Shown in pieces: positions 51,947-61,131 of a stretch of 64,000 nucleotides of DNA. This DNA is from Sphingopyxis sp. H115 (GTDB lineage: Bacteria; Pseudomonadota; Alphaproteobacteria; Sphingomonadales; Sphingomonadaceae). The DNA is taken from assembly GCF_001468465.1 (NCBI RefSeq), contig NZ_LNSA01000009.1, positions 62,001 to 126,000 of the forward strand, read 5' to 3'. Every line of letters begins with the position of its first letter. The first letter of the stretch is position 1. The notes beneath the pieces are model-generated. The model worked only from the letters and a program-made list of their open reading frames with translations. It had not been told where the DNA came from and did no database searches. The position numbers and the translations under genes are program-made.

Positions 51947-54505
51947 TCAACGGGTGGGTTCGACCCGCACCGTCCGGCTGGCGCGCTTGCCGTCGGCCGA
52001 ACGGCTGCGCAGTTCGACCGCGCCGCCGACCGCGACGGGTCCGGCATAGCGCGTCCACGCGCCGCCCTCGACCCGATATTCGATTGTCGTGCCGGGAAAC
52101 ATGCTGTTCGCCTCGAGCTTTCCGTTCGCGATGCGCGCGCCCGGTGGTGCGACGCGATAGGCGACGCCGATCTTCTCCAGCATTGGCCATTGCACCGCAA
52201 CGCGTCCGGCGAAATCCTGCCAGCCGGCCTTCAGCTTCGCGGCATCGACCCGGCGGTCGCCCCATTCGTAGCTGGCACCCGCCCGATAGGCGGGCGTCCA
52301 CGGCGCCGGCGCCCACGCCCGCTCGGCGAGCGCGAGCAGCCGCGGAAAGAGCATATAGTCGACCTGCCCATCGGTGCGGATCGTCTCGCTCCAGAGCTGC
52401 GCCTGCAATCCCGCGACGCGGCGGCCGGGTTCGAGGACCGGCTTGTCCTCGATCGGCTGGCCTTCGGCATGGATGTTGCGGATCGTCGCGGCGTTGGCGG
52501 GCAGATTGTCGGGCATGAAGCCGAAGACCTGATACGGATCGACACCGCGCGACGCCCAGTCGTAACCGCCCTCGTCGGGATGCGGCGCATAAGGCATGTC
52601 GAAATAACCGAGGTCGGGGATCGACAGCACGACGTCCCAGCCGCGACCCAGTTGATCGTGCGCCTCGCGGATCGCGCCGCTGTGGAGTACGCCCCAGATG
52701 TTGGTCTGTACCAGATGCGGTTGCTTGGGCATGGCAGCGGTTTCGGTATGCCCCATGCCGTCGCTCCAGCCGCCGGTGCGCAGACCTTTCGCCGCGAGGC
52801 TGGCGGTCACGCGTTCGATAAAGCGCGGGGTCAGCTTGCCCGCATCGCCGCCATTTTCGGCAATCATCGCCTGGCACGCGGGCGATTTGACCCACGCGCC
52901 CGCGGTCTCGTCGGCGCCGAGGTGGAAGGTCTTGAGCGGCACGCCCGCTTGGCGGTGCATCGCGGCAAGCGCATCGACGACGGTGTCGACGAAGCGATAG
53001 GTCGCAGGAATGCAGACGTTGAGCGTATTGTCGTCGTAATTCTGGATGCTGCGATATTCGGTCGTGTCGGCGGGATCGATCAGGCGATAAGCGTCGGCCT
53101 CCTCCTGTTTGCCCGCGGCGGTAAGGCGCGCGTGGCGCACCTCCATCGCCTTGATCGCCGCCCGGCTGTGGCCGGGCATGTCGATCGACGGTATCACCTC
53201 GATCTGGCGCGCCGCCGCGGCCCGAACGATCGCGACATAATCGGCGGCCGTCAGATAGCCGTTGACGCTGCCTGCGCCGTCGGGGCCGGCGCCGAGTTGA
53301 GGGAGCAGGCACCTCGTCTCGGACGGGTCATGACAGCGCTTCGAGCCGATTTCGGCGAGTTCGGGCAGCGCCGGGATTTCGATCCGCCAGCCTTCGTCCT
53401 CGGCGAGATGGAGGTGGAGCTTGTTGAGCTTGTACGTCGCCATCGCTTCGACCAGCTTCAAAATCTCGTCGCGGCTGTGGAAATTGCGCCCGAGGTCGAT
53501 GTGAAGACCGCGAAAGCCATATTCGGGCGCATCGGCAACATGGAGCGGCATCAGCCTGCCCTTTTCGAACGCCGCCTGCTGCGCAAGCGAGCGCAGGGCA
53601 TGGCCCGCGCCCGCGGCGTCGTGCGCGGTGATCGCAATGCCCGACGCCTTGGCGTCGATGATATAGGATTCGGGCTTTGCGGCGGCAGCGCGATCGATAC
53701 GGATCGTCAGCGGCAACGCGCCTTCCTTGGCGCCGAGCGCCGCGAGCGCGGGTGCGATCGCGCTGCGCTCGACGCCGTCCAGCGTCAGCGCGACGCCATG
53801 GCGAAGATCGACCGGCTTGCCCTTGCCCTGCACCGCCTTTGCGGGCTTGGGGAGGATCACGATGCCGGTGGCTTCGGGCGCGAGCCGGCCGGCTTGCAGG
53901 TCGAAGGCGCGCTCGGCGGTGAGCCAGCGCGTCTTGTCGGCCTCGCTCTTGGTCGCAAGCTTCGCCTCGTCGGTCATCGGCGCGATGAAAGGCAAGGTTT
54001 CGAGGCCCGTTTCGGCGTCGATCACGGGCCGCGTCGCGGCGATCGTGCGCGGCTCGAGCCCGTCGGCGACGAGATAGGCGTTGGGCATGCCGAACGCCTT
54101 GGAGAAATGGGAGCCGACGCCCCACAGCTTGATTTCATGCGTCGAACCGGGGCGCAGCGTCGCGCCGGGCTTCAGCGTCAGTTGCTGGACGTCGCCGTTG
54201 ATCAGTCGGTGCGCGAAGATGTCGCTTTCGACAAGCGGCAGCCGATTGACGAAGCTGAAATAGAGCGCGAGCCCTGTGTTCGGCAGGTCGGCAGGCAGGG
54301 TTTCGGGTACGGTCAGCGTGATCGTGGTGAGGAAACAGCCGTCGATCCCCGTTGGGCACGCCGGACCGTTGTCGACCATCGTGAGGCGGTAGCCGAGTGT
54401 ATCGGCGAGGCGGTCGAGCGACGCTTGCGATCCTGTCTCGGCCGCCAGTGCCTGAGGCGCGGCCAGCGTCGCCATTGCCATTATGATCCACCCCGCAGCC
54501 CGCAT
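51947..54505 (-). CDS. GH20 beta-N-acetylhexosaminidase (chitobiase type)
   Basis: The protein is 852 aa. A signal peptide (GWIIMAMATLAAPQALAA) is followed by an N-terminal carbohydrate-binding chitobiase domain (about 25-180, with a Cys pair in GPACPTGIDGCFLT), the GH20b alpha/beta domain (about 200-315), the catalytic barrel (about 325-720) and a C-terminal Ig-like domain. The catalytic Asp-Glu pair is in FHLGADETAGAW near residue 533, and RGLHIDLGRNFHSRDEI and LHLHLAEDEGWRIEI are conserved. It removes terminal GlcNAc from chitobiose in the periplasm. The ATG at 54505 has GGAG 7 nt upstream (a TTG at 54526 is also in frame). It is divergent from GH18. Confidence 0.94.
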   Translation of the reverse strand: MRAAGWIIMAMATLAAPQALAAETGSQASLDRLADTLGYRLTMVDNGPACPTGIDGCFLTTITLTVPETLPADLPNTGLALYFSFVNRLPLVESDIFAHRLINGDVQQLTLKPGATLRPGSTHEIKLWGVGSHFSKAFGMPNAYLVADGLEPRTIAATRPVIDAETGLETLPFIAPMTDEAKLATKSEADKTRWLTAERAFDLQAGRLAPEATGIVILPKPAKAVQGKGKPVDLRHGVALTLDGVERSAIAPALAALGAKEGALPLTIRIDRAAAAKPESYIIDAKASGIAITAHDAAGAGHALRSLAQQAAFEKGRLMPLHVADAPEYGFRGLHIDLGRNFHSRDEILKLVEAMATYKLNKLHLHLAEDEGWRIEIPALPELAEIGSKRCHDPSETRCLLPQLGAGPDGAGSVNGYLTAADYVAIVRAAAARQIEVIPSIDMPGHSRAAIKAMEVRHARLTAAGKQEEADAYRLIDPADTTEYRSIQNYDDNTLNVCIPATYRFVDTVVDALAAMHRQAGVPLKTFHLGADETAGAWVKSPACQAMIAENGGDAGKLTPRFIERVTASLAAKGLRTGGWSDGMGHTETAAMPKQPHLVQTNIWGVLHSGAIREAHDQLGRGWDVVLSIPDLGYFDMPYAPHPDEGGYDWASRGVDPYQVFGFMPDNLPANAATIRNIHAEGQPIEDKPVLEPGRRVAGLQAQLWSETIRTDGQVDYMLFPRLLALAERAWAPAPWTPAYRAGASYEWGDRRVDAAKLKAGWQDFAGRVAVQWPMLEKIGVAYRVAPPGARIANGKLEANSMFPGTTIEYRVEGGAWTRYAGPVAVGGAVELRSRSADGKRASRTVRVEPTR

Positions 54506-54524
54506 CAATTTTCTCCCGCTCGAC

Positions 54525-54542
54525 AATTTGTATCTAATTTGT
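54525..54542. promoter_or_regulatory. Repeat AATTTGT x2 in the GH20/GH18 divergent control region
   Basis: AATTTGT occurs at 54525-54531 and 54536-54542, 11 bp apart, one helical turn, in a 99-bp AT-rich gap between the divergent GH20 and GH18 genes. It is a candidate operator for shared control. I could not match it to a known GlcNAc-regulator consensus. Confidence 0.35.
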
Positions 54543-54604
54543 CATGTAGTCGTGAGCGGGTCAACGCCTTTTGCAGCGAGCGGATTAGTTAGGGAATTGA
54601 TAAA

Positions 54605-55648
54605 ATGACGAATATTCGCGCTTTGCGCCTCATCACTTCAATCCTAATTGGTTTTACATTAGTATTGTCGTTGTCGGCACCCGCCAAAGAGCGACGGCCC
54701 GTTGTGGTCGGCTATCTCGCGGCGTTCAAGGGGCTCGACCTGTCGATCGCGCGCACCGACCTTGCGGCCTTCACCCATTTCAACCTCTCCTTTGCCAACC
54801 CCGATGCCGAGGGACGCTTCGTCAAAGACGGACGCATGACGTGCATGGACGACGAAACCGGCGCCAACCTGTCGGTTGAAGCGTTGCGCGGAACCGTCGC
54901 GCGGTTGCAGACGAGCGGGGCGAAGGTGCTGATCTCCACCGCGGGCGGCGTGATCCCCGGCTGCTCGGGCGACTGGAAGGCCCTGCTCGCGCCCGAACGC
55001 CGCGCGGCAACCGTGGCGGCACTGATTGACCTTGCCGATACGCTGGAGCTCGACGGGGTGGATATCGACATCGAGGGGGCGCTGCTCACCGAAATCGACC
55101 GCGCCGGCAACTATACGCCCTTCATCGCGGCGCTGTCCAAAGCAATGAAGGCGCGCGGCAAGCTGCTGACCTGCGCCACGGCATCCTACGAGGGCGGGAT
55201 GATCCCGGTGAGCTCGATCCCATATTTCGACCTCGTCAACGTCATGTCCTATGATGCGATCGGGCCGAGTTGGGGCGAAGCGGGCGCCGAGCACAGCAGC
55301 TATGCGATGGCCGCGCGCGATCTCGATCTGTGGCTTGCGCGCGGTGTGAAGCCCGAACGACTCGTCCTTGGCGTGCCCTTTTACGGTTATGGATTCGGCG
55401 GCGCGAAGGCGAATTGGTCCTATCGCGACCTCACCGCCGCACATGGCCTAAATGCGACCAAAGCCGATGTGATCGGAGAACGATGCGCGGGATGCCGCTA
55501 CATCACCCACAACAGCCCGACGACAATCGAGAAGAAAGCGCGACTTGCTGCAGAAAAGGCAGGCGGCGTGATGGTCTGGGAATTGTCGCAGGACACCCCC
55601 GATCACGCCCTGACCAGGGCGATCGCGCGCGGCCTTTCACGCGAATAA
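54605..55648 (+). CDS. GH18 chitinase-like enzyme, secreted
   Basis: The protein is 347 aa with a signal peptide (ITSILIGFTLVLSLSAPA). The GH18 catalytic motif D-G-x-D-x-D-x-E is present as LDGVDIDIEGAL (Asp150, Asp153, Asp155, Glu157), with the upstream KVLISTAGG strand and later NVMSYDAIGPSWG and the GVPFYGYGFG strand. It should hydrolyse chitin oligosaccharides or related beta-1,4-GlcNAc linkages by substrate-assisted catalysis. Compact size and no chitin-binding module suggest a preference for soluble oligomers. It is divergent from GH20 and followed by the GntR regulator. Confidence 0.9.
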   Translation: MTNIRALRLITSILIGFTLVLSLSAPAKERRPVVVGYLAAFKGLDLSIARTDLAAFTHFNLSFANPDAEGRFVKDGRMTCMDDETGANLSVEALRGTVARLQTSGAKVLISTAGGVIPGCSGDWKALLAPERRAATVAALIDLADTLELDGVDIDIEGALLTEIDRAGNYTPFIAALSKAMKARGKLLTCATASYEGGMIPVSSIPYFDLVNVMSYDAIGPSWGEAGAEHSSYAMAARDLDLWLARGVKPERLVLGVPFYGYGFGGAKANWSYRDLTAAHGLNATKADVIGERCAGCRYITHNSPTTIEKKARLAAEKAGGVMVWELSQDTPDHALTRAIARGLSRE

Positions 55649-55699
55649 TTCGCAACAAGCTTGACGTAAGGATACCAATGCAACACATGCTGCGCTAAG

Positions 55700-55718
55700 G
55701 CTGGTCTTATCGACCGGC
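55700..55718. promoter_or_regulatory. dre-like inverted repeat before the GntR regulator gene
   Basis: GCTGGTC-TTATC-GACCGGC is a 7-bp inverted repeat with one mismatch, 31 bp before the regulator start. Its half-sites TGGTC/GACC match the half-sites of the known DasR/NagR-type operator (TGGTCTAGACCA) with a longer spacer. This suggests autoregulation by the GntR/UTRA protein encoded next. Confidence 0.5.
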
Positions 55719-55749
55719 TTTGCCGGGGCTATCGGGTGGAGCATCGTCC

Positions 55750-56487
55750 TTGTCATTGATCGAACGCGTGGGCCCGCTCCAGAAGGACGACCCGACACCG
55801 CTTTACCTGCAGCTGCAGAAAATCCTGCGCGACGCGATCGAGGGGCAAGTCGTCAAGGCCGAGGAAGCGATCCCGACCGAGCGCGACCTCGCCGAGGAAT
55901 TCGAAGTGTCGCGCATCACGGTGCGCAAGGCGATCGACGGGCTGGTCGGCGACGGCATCGTCACGCGCCGCCGCGGCGCGGGCACCTTCGTCACCCGGCC
56001 GCGCGTCGAGAAAAGCTTCTCGAAACTCACCTCCTTTTCGGAAGACATGGTCTCGCGCGGGCGCAAGCCGCACAGCAAATGGGTAAGCAAGACCGCGGGC
56101 GCGGTGACGCCCGAGGAAGCCTTGTCGCTCGGCCTGTCGCCGGGATCGCTCGTCTATCGTTTCCATCGCATCCGCTACGCCGACGACACGTCGATGGCGC
56201 TCGAGGTCGCGACGATCCCCGCCTATTGCCTGCCGTCGGTCGATGCGGTGGGTGCGTCGCTTTACGAGGCACTCGAGGCGGCGGGACATCTGCCCGTCCG
56301 CGCGCTCCAGCGGCTTCGCGCGATCGCGGCGACCGCCGAACAGGCCGAAATGCTCGAGATCGAACCCGGCACGCCCGGCCTGTTCATCGAACGGCGCGGC
56401 TTCCTGGCCGACGGGCGCACCGCCGAATTCACCCAGAGCTTCTATCGCGGCGACGCGTACGACGTGGTGGCGGAGCTGAACGGCTGA
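55750..56487 (+). CDS. GntR-family (HutC/UTRA type) regulator of the chitin/GlcNAc genes
   Basis: The protein is 245 aa from the TTG at 55750, with GGTGGAG 8 nt upstream; a TTG at 55720 is also possible. A winged helix-turn-helix (about 15-83, PTERDLAEEFEVSRITVRKAIDGLVGDGIV) is followed by a UTRA effector domain (about 100-240, with SLGLSPGSLVYRFHRIR and TAEFTQSFYRGDAY). Relatives include NagR/DasR, which sense GlcNAc phosphates. Placement between GH18 and the halogenase genes supports that role. The ligand is inferred. Confidence 0.85.
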   Translation: MSLIERVGPLQKDDPTPLYLQLQKILRDAIEGQVVKAEEAIPTERDLAEEFEVSRITVRKAIDGLVGDGIVTRRRGAGTFVTRPRVEKSFSKLTSFSEDMVSRGRKPHSKWVSKTAGAVTPEEALSLGLSPGSLVYRFHRIRYADDTSMALEVATIPAYCLPSVDAVGASLYEALEAAGHLPVRALQRLRAIAATAEQAEMLEIEPGTPGLFIERRGFLADGRTAEFTQSFYRGDAYDVVAELNG

Positions 56488-56515
56488 GCCGAACGACTCG
56501 AGATCAATCACCGTG

Positions 56516-56593
56516 TCCCCGCGAAGGCGGGGATCCATCTCCGGTTGGTGCAAGATAGCGCGATCGGGTGATGGGCTCCCGCCTTCGCGGGAG
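56516..56593. repeat. Paired inverted hairpin repeats between convergent genes
   Basis: Two 18-bp hairpins face each other: TCCCCGC-GAAG-GCGGGGA (56516-56533) and CTCCCGC-CTTC-GCGGGAG (56576-56593). Each has a 7-bp stem and a tetraloop; the second is nearly the reverse complement of the first. They lie between convergent GntR and halogenase-like genes and look like a REP-type dispersed element of sphingomonads, probably also working as a bidirectional terminator. Confidence 0.65.
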
Positions 56594-56605
56594 CACGGCG
56601 GTAAA

Positions 56606-58093
56606 TTAATTCGACCTTCGCAGAAATTCCACATGCGGCGGCAGCTCGGCGAGCTGTTCGGCGACGCGGCCGCGCAATGTCGCGAGGCGCGCGGCGAGTT
56701 CAGCATCAGGCAGGCCATCGGCGATCGGGTGCCAGCTTTGCGGTCGTACTCCCTGCCCCGTCAGGACGGCGTACCAGTTCGTCGGACCGAACAGATCACC
56801 GGGTTCGAAGAGGATATTGCCCGTGGCGCGAAACGCCTCGATCCGCTCGGCGAGCGTGTCGGGAATGCCTGCCGCCGCGACGTCGCGCCAGAAGGGCGTA
56901 TCGTCGCGGCCCGCCAGCGCATAATGCGCGATCACGAAGTCGCGGATCGTCCGATATTCGTGGAGCGCGTCGCGATTGAAGCGTGCGACGACATGGGGAT
57001 CGATCGCGTCGCGCGGCAGCAACGACAGCAGCCGGATGATCGTCGTCTGGATGAGGTGGATCGACGTCGATTCGAGCGGTTCGAGGAAACCGCCGGCGAG
57101 CCCGATCGCGACGCAATTGCGGTTCCAGATCGCCTTGCGATGCCCCGCGACGAAGCGCAGCCGGTTGGCGTCGGCGAGCGGCGCGCCGGGCAGGCGCGAA
57201 CGCAGCAACGCCTCGGCCTCGTCATGGCCGAGATGCGCGCTCGAATAGACATAGCCATTGCCGTCGCGGTGCTGGAGCGGGATGCGCCATTGCCATCCCG
57301 CCTCGCGCGCGGTCGAACGCGTGAACGGCGCTGGGTCGCCCTCACTCTCGGACGGCATTGCGACCGCGCTGTCGCACGGCAGCCAGTGGCCCCATTGTTC
57401 GTAACCCGTTGCCAGCGCGCCTTCGATGAGGAGGCCGCGAAAGCCCGAGCAGTCGACGAAGAAATCGCCGTCGACGGCGCGGCCGTCGTCCAGCACGAGC
57501 GCGGTGATAAAGCCGTCCTCGCCATCGAGGCGGACGTCGGCGACCTTGCCTTCGATCCGCACGACGCCCTTGTCCTCGGCATAGGCACGCAGGAAGCGGG
57601 CATAAGCAGCGGCGTCGAAATGGACAGCATGGTGCACCGGGCCATGGCGCGTCGCGGGCGCAAAGCGGCTTTCGCGTGCCGCCATCGTTTCGAGATTATA
57701 GGGGCTGTGATCGGGGTCGCCGCCGGCGGCGAGATGTCGCAGCCAATAGTGATGGAAGTGGATCCCCGACATTTCGATGCCGAGATAGCCGAAGGGATGA
57801 AAATAGCGGTGGCCGACCCCGCCCCAGCCTTCGAACTCGATACCGAGCTTGATCGTACCGTGCGTTGCACACAGGAATTCGGCCTGGTCGAGCCGCAGGT
57901 AGCGGTTGAATTCGTGGATCGGCGGCACCGTTGCCTCGCCGACGCCCACGGTGCCGATCATCTCGGATTCGACGAGAGTGATGCTGTGCGGCTGTCCCGC
58001 CAGCGCGCGGCCGAGTGCCGCTGCGGTCATCCAGCCCGCGCTGCCGCCGCCGACGATGACGATGCGCCGTACCGGGCGCTCCCGCGCGCTCAT
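56606..58093 (-). CDS. Tryptophan-halogenase-like flavoprotein 1
   Basis: The protein is 495 aa. FAD-binding VIVGGGSAGWMTAAALG at the N-terminus, GTVGVGEATVPP, the catalytic-lysine strand TIKLGIEFEGW (Lys82), the WxWxIP motif GWQWRIPLQ (267-272) and GFLEPLEST (about 335-343) are all intact, so it could in principle be a flavin-dependent halogenase. Proteins of this class in glycan loci of Caulobacterales and Sphingomonadales have no proven substrate. It is the last of three overlapping genes (ATGA with the previous one). Confidence 0.9.
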   Translation of the reverse strand: MSARERPVRRIVIVGGGSAGWMTAAALGRALAGQPHSITLVESEMIGTVGVGEATVPPIHEFNRYLRLDQAEFLCATHGTIKLGIEFEGWGGVGHRYFHPFGYLGIEMSGIHFHHYWLRHLAAGGDPDHSPYNLETMAARESRFAPATRHGPVHHAVHFDAAAYARFLRAYAEDKGVVRIEGKVADVRLDGEDGFITALVLDDGRAVDGDFFVDCSGFRGLLIEGALATGYEQWGHWLPCDSAVAMPSESEGDPAPFTRSTAREAGWQWRIPLQHRDGNGYVYSSAHLGHDEAEALLRSRLPGAPLADANRLRFVAGHRKAIWNRNCVAIGLAGGFLEPLESTSIHLIQTTIIRLLSLLPRDAIDPHVVARFNRDALHEYRTIRDFVIAHYALAGRDDTPFWRDVAAAGIPDTLAERIEAFRATGNILFEPGDLFGPTNWYAVLTGQGVRPQSWHPIADGLPDAELAARLATLRGRVAEQLAELPPHVEFLRRSN

Positions 58094-59556
58094 CCGCGCA
58101 TCCGCCGCAGCGCGTCGACGTGCGTTTCCATCGCATGGACGTCGCTCGCGACGGCGCGCAGCTGGCGCTGGAATTCGGTCATCAGTGCCTGGTCTTCGGT
58201 CAAGAGCGCCTGCGGGTCGAAGCTGCGCGGGGTCACGCCGTGCCCTGCCATGACGAGCGCCCAGCTGTCCTCGACATGCGCCTCATGGTTGAAATGCGCG
58301 AACATGCCGCGCGCGGCGAACAGGTCGATCTTCGATGCAAGTTCGGCCGAGATCGGCGTGGTGCGGGCGTCGTCCCAGAAGGGCTCGCCGATGCGCGCGT
58401 TGAGACGGAAATGCTGCGCAGTGAAATCGGCGACACGCGCGCGTGTGCCGGCCAGCTCCTCATTGTAAATATCGGCCTCGACCATCGCGGCGCGATCGAT
58501 CGGCCAGAGCAGCACCATCTGCGCGATGCCAAGCTGGAGCAGGAGCAGTTCGGCACCATCGAGCGGCGGGGCGGCGCCCGCCGCAGGGCCGACCGCAACG
58601 ACATTGCCGACCCACGCCCGCGCGCGCGCGGAGTTGGCGAGCGGCGCGGGCGGCGCGGTGTCGACGGAGCGCCCCAGTACCGTTGCCAGCGCGGCGGGGG
58701 CGTCGGCATCGGACAAGGTCTTGCTGTCGTAGGCGAACTCGATCGCGGTGCGGCCTGAAAGCGGGATTAACGTCAGCCACCCGGCGGCGTGCGCGGCGAC
58801 GCGGCTGTAGAGCGGCAGCGGATCGAAAGCGGGCGCCGAAGCACGGATAATCCGGTCGCAAAAACCGGGACGCTCGGAAGTCGCGTCGGGATCGAGCGAT
58901 GCGACCAGCGCGCCATGGGTGTCGATAAACAGGTCCGCATCGACCGGCGCACCATCGGCAAGGACGATACGCCCGATGCGATCGCCTCCTGTCCGAACCG
59001 CCGCGCTCGTACAGGAAACGATCCGCACATCGGCCCGCTTACACGCCGCCCGAAGCAGTTTCGCATAGCGGGCGGCGTCGAGGTGCCAGCCCTGCTTTAC
59101 CGCCTGCCGCGTCGCCGCCTCACGCGGCGCGCCGGTGCGGCCCTGCTTGGCGGCGGCGGCGGCGAGGCAGAAATCCTCGAGCGCAACGCCCAGCCCCGCC
59201 TGGCGCGCACGCGTCCAATGCTGGACGAAGGGTAAGGATGCGAAGGGGCTTCCTGCGTCACCATAGGCGTGGAGGAAGGCATGGTCGCCACCCGACCATC
59301 CGGCGAACTGCTGGCCCATGTTGACCGTCGCGGCGGCGTGGCGAACTAGCGCAGCCTCGTCGATGCCGAGCAGCCGATGGAAGGTTGCAAGGTCGGGCGG
59401 CGCGATCAGCGCGGCGTGCGGCGCCGGCGCTTCGCCGGTGTCGATCCAGGTCACGTCGGTGCCGAGCCGGGCATAGGCGCGGCCGACCGCGAGCGCCGCC
59501 ATCGCCGCCGCGACCCCGCCGCCGAAGACAACAACCCGTTGCACCGCGTTGCTCAC
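58090..59556 (-). CDS. Tryptophan-halogenase-like flavoprotein 2 (degenerate catalytic motifs)
   Basis: The protein is 488 aa from the GTG at 59556 (GTGA overlap with the preceding gene). It keeps the overall fold pattern, but the FAD motif reads VVVFGGGVAAAMAALAVG instead of GGGxAGW. The catalytic lysine position reads ATVNMGQQFAGW (Asn79), and the WxWxIP motif reads AGWLTLIPL, with its second Trp lost. The FLEPLES segment is replaced by PPLDGAELL. Halogenase activity is therefore unlikely; a regulatory, scaffolding or different oxidase role is possible. All three genes are read as one operon. Confidence 0.85.
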   Translation of the reverse strand: MSNAVQRVVVFGGGVAAAMAALAVGRAYARLGTDVTWIDTGEAPAPHAALIAPPDLATFHRLLGIDEAALVRHAAATVNMGQQFAGWSGGDHAFLHAYGDAGSPFASLPFVQHWTRARQAGLGVALEDFCLAAAAAKQGRTGAPREAATRQAVKQGWHLDAARYAKLLRAACKRADVRIVSCTSAAVRTGGDRIGRIVLADGAPVDADLFIDTHGALVASLDPDATSERPGFCDRIIRASAPAFDPLPLYSRVAAHAAGWLTLIPLSGRTAIEFAYDSKTLSDADAPAALATVLGRSVDTAPPAPLANSARARAWVGNVVAVGPAAGAAPPLDGAELLLLQLGIAQMVLLWPIDRAAMVEADIYNEELAGTRARVADFTAQHFRLNARIGEPFWDDARTTPISAELASKIDLFAARGMFAHFNHEAHVEDSWALVMAGHGVTPRSFDPQALLTEDQALMTEFQRQLRAVASDVHAMETHVDALRRMRG

Positions 59557-61058
59557 GGCGCAGGCGCCGGGCAATAGCGGGCGATGAAATCGGCGTGCGA
59601 AGGCAGGGTCGCGGCCGCATCGGCGATCGTCGCGGCGAGGTTCGCGAGGCGCTCGTTCACCGTCGCGGCGGGCAGCACGTCGGCAAGCCGGTCGGCGGCG
59701 GCTGGCTCGACTCCCTGCCCGACGAACACCGCCTGCCAGCTCGGCGGGCCGAACAGGCCGTCGCGATAGGCCTCGATATAGCCGCGATGTCGGAACCGTT
59801 CGATCTTGCCCGCGAGCGTATCGGGCAGGTCGATCGCGGTCACCCGTTCCCACAGCGGTGCATCGGCCTCGTTCGCGACATAATGGAGGATCAGGAAATC
59901 GCGGATGCGGTCATATTCGACATCCATCACGCGGTTGAACTCGGAAGGCAATGCCGGGTCGGTGGCACGCTCGGACGGCATCAGCGTCAGCATGTGCATG
60001 ATCGCCATCTGCACAAGATAAATGCTCGTCGATTCGAGCGGTTCGAGAAAGCCGCCCGCGAGCCCCATGCCGACGCAATTTTTCGCCCACGCCTGTTCGC
60101 GCTTGCCCGCCTTGAAGCGCAGTACGCGCGGGTCGGCGAGCGCCTCGCCGTCCAGATTGGCTAGCAGGGTCGCCGCCGCCTCGTCGTCCGAAATATCGGC
60201 GCTCGAATAGACATAGCCATTGCCGGTGCGGTGCTGGAGCGGGATGCGCCATTGCCATCCCGCAGTGCGCCGCGTCGAGCGCGTATAGGGTGTGAAGTCG
60301 GCCGAGCGCACCGACGGCACCGCCTGCGCGCTGTCGCACGGCAACCAGTGCGACCAGTCCTCGATCTCGACGCCTAGCGTCTGGCCGAGCAGCAATGAGC
60401 GAAAGCCCGAGCAATCGACGAACATATCGCCCGCGACGTGCGTGCCGGACGCGAGCTTGACCGCGGCAATGTCGCCGCTTTCGTTGTCCTGCTCGACTTC
60501 GACGATCCGGCCCTCGACGCGTTCGATACCGCGCGCCTCGGCCCAGCCGCGCAGGTATCGCGCGTAGAGGAAGGCGTCGAGATGATAGGCATAGGCGAAG
60601 GCGCTTCGCACATCATTGCCGTCGCCAACGGGCAGCATGAAGCGGTTCTGGAGCGCTGTGACGATCGGGAAACAATAGTCGAAGAGCGGCGCCGCTGTTC
60701 CGGCGCGGTTCGCGCGAATCCAGTAACTGAAGAAGTCGGCCTCGCCGATCGGGCGGCCGAAAGTGCCGAAGGGGTGGATGTAGCGATCGCCCTCGCACCC
60801 CCAGTTCACAAACTCGATACCAAGCTTGAAGCTCGCCTGCGTCGCCTTCATGAACTCGACTTCGTCGAGCCCGAGGAAGTCGTTGAAATCCTTCATCTGC
60901 GGCAGCGTCGCTTCGCCGACACCGACGGTCCCGATCTCCTCGGATTCGACCAGGCGGACGCGGAAACGTACGGGGTCCAGCTTGGCGGCGCACGCCGCGG
61001 CGCACATCCACCCCGCGGTCCCGCCGCCGACGATTACCAGTTCGAACCTATCCCCCAT
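59553..61058 (-). CDS. Tryptophan-halogenase-like flavoprotein 3
   Basis: The protein is 501 aa. It has all the diagnostic residues: VIVGGGTAGWMCAAAC, GTVGVGEATLP, catalytic-lysine strand ASFKLGIEFVNW (Lys78), GWQWRIPLQHR and GFLEPLEST. It is closely related to copy 1 and first of the three in the operon. The upstream gap to the TonB receptor is 73 bp, so it may be co-transcribed with the receptor. The substrate is unknown. Confidence 0.9.
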   Translation of the reverse strand: MGDRFELVIVGGGTAGWMCAAACAAKLDPVRFRVRLVESEEIGTVGVGEATLPQMKDFNDFLGLDEVEFMKATQASFKLGIEFVNWGCEGDRYIHPFGTFGRPIGEADFFSYWIRANRAGTAAPLFDYCFPIVTALQNRFMLPVGDGNDVRSAFAYAYHLDAFLYARYLRGWAEARGIERVEGRIVEVEQDNESGDIAAVKLASGTHVAGDMFVDCSGFRSLLLGQTLGVEIEDWSHWLPCDSAQAVPSVRSADFTPYTRSTRRTAGWQWRIPLQHRTGNGYVYSSADISDDEAAATLLANLDGEALADPRVLRFKAGKREQAWAKNCVGMGLAGGFLEPLESTSIYLVQMAIMHMLTLMPSERATDPALPSEFNRVMDVEYDRIRDFLILHYVANEADAPLWERVTAIDLPDTLAGKIERFRHRGYIEAYRDGLFGPPSWQAVFVGQGVEPAAADRLADVLPAATVNERLANLAATIADAAATLPSHADFIARYCPAPAP

Positions 61059-61131
61059 GACGGGCGCAGCTTAACGCGGAAGAAAGAGGGCGCCAGCCCG
61101 ATTTGGACACGGCCGACGCCCCTTCCCCCTT

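Noticed and set aside
51836-54592. Long + strand open frame of over 900 codons opposite GH20
   Set aside because: It is antisense to a GH20 gene with complete catalytic motifs; no recognisable domain in the + reading.
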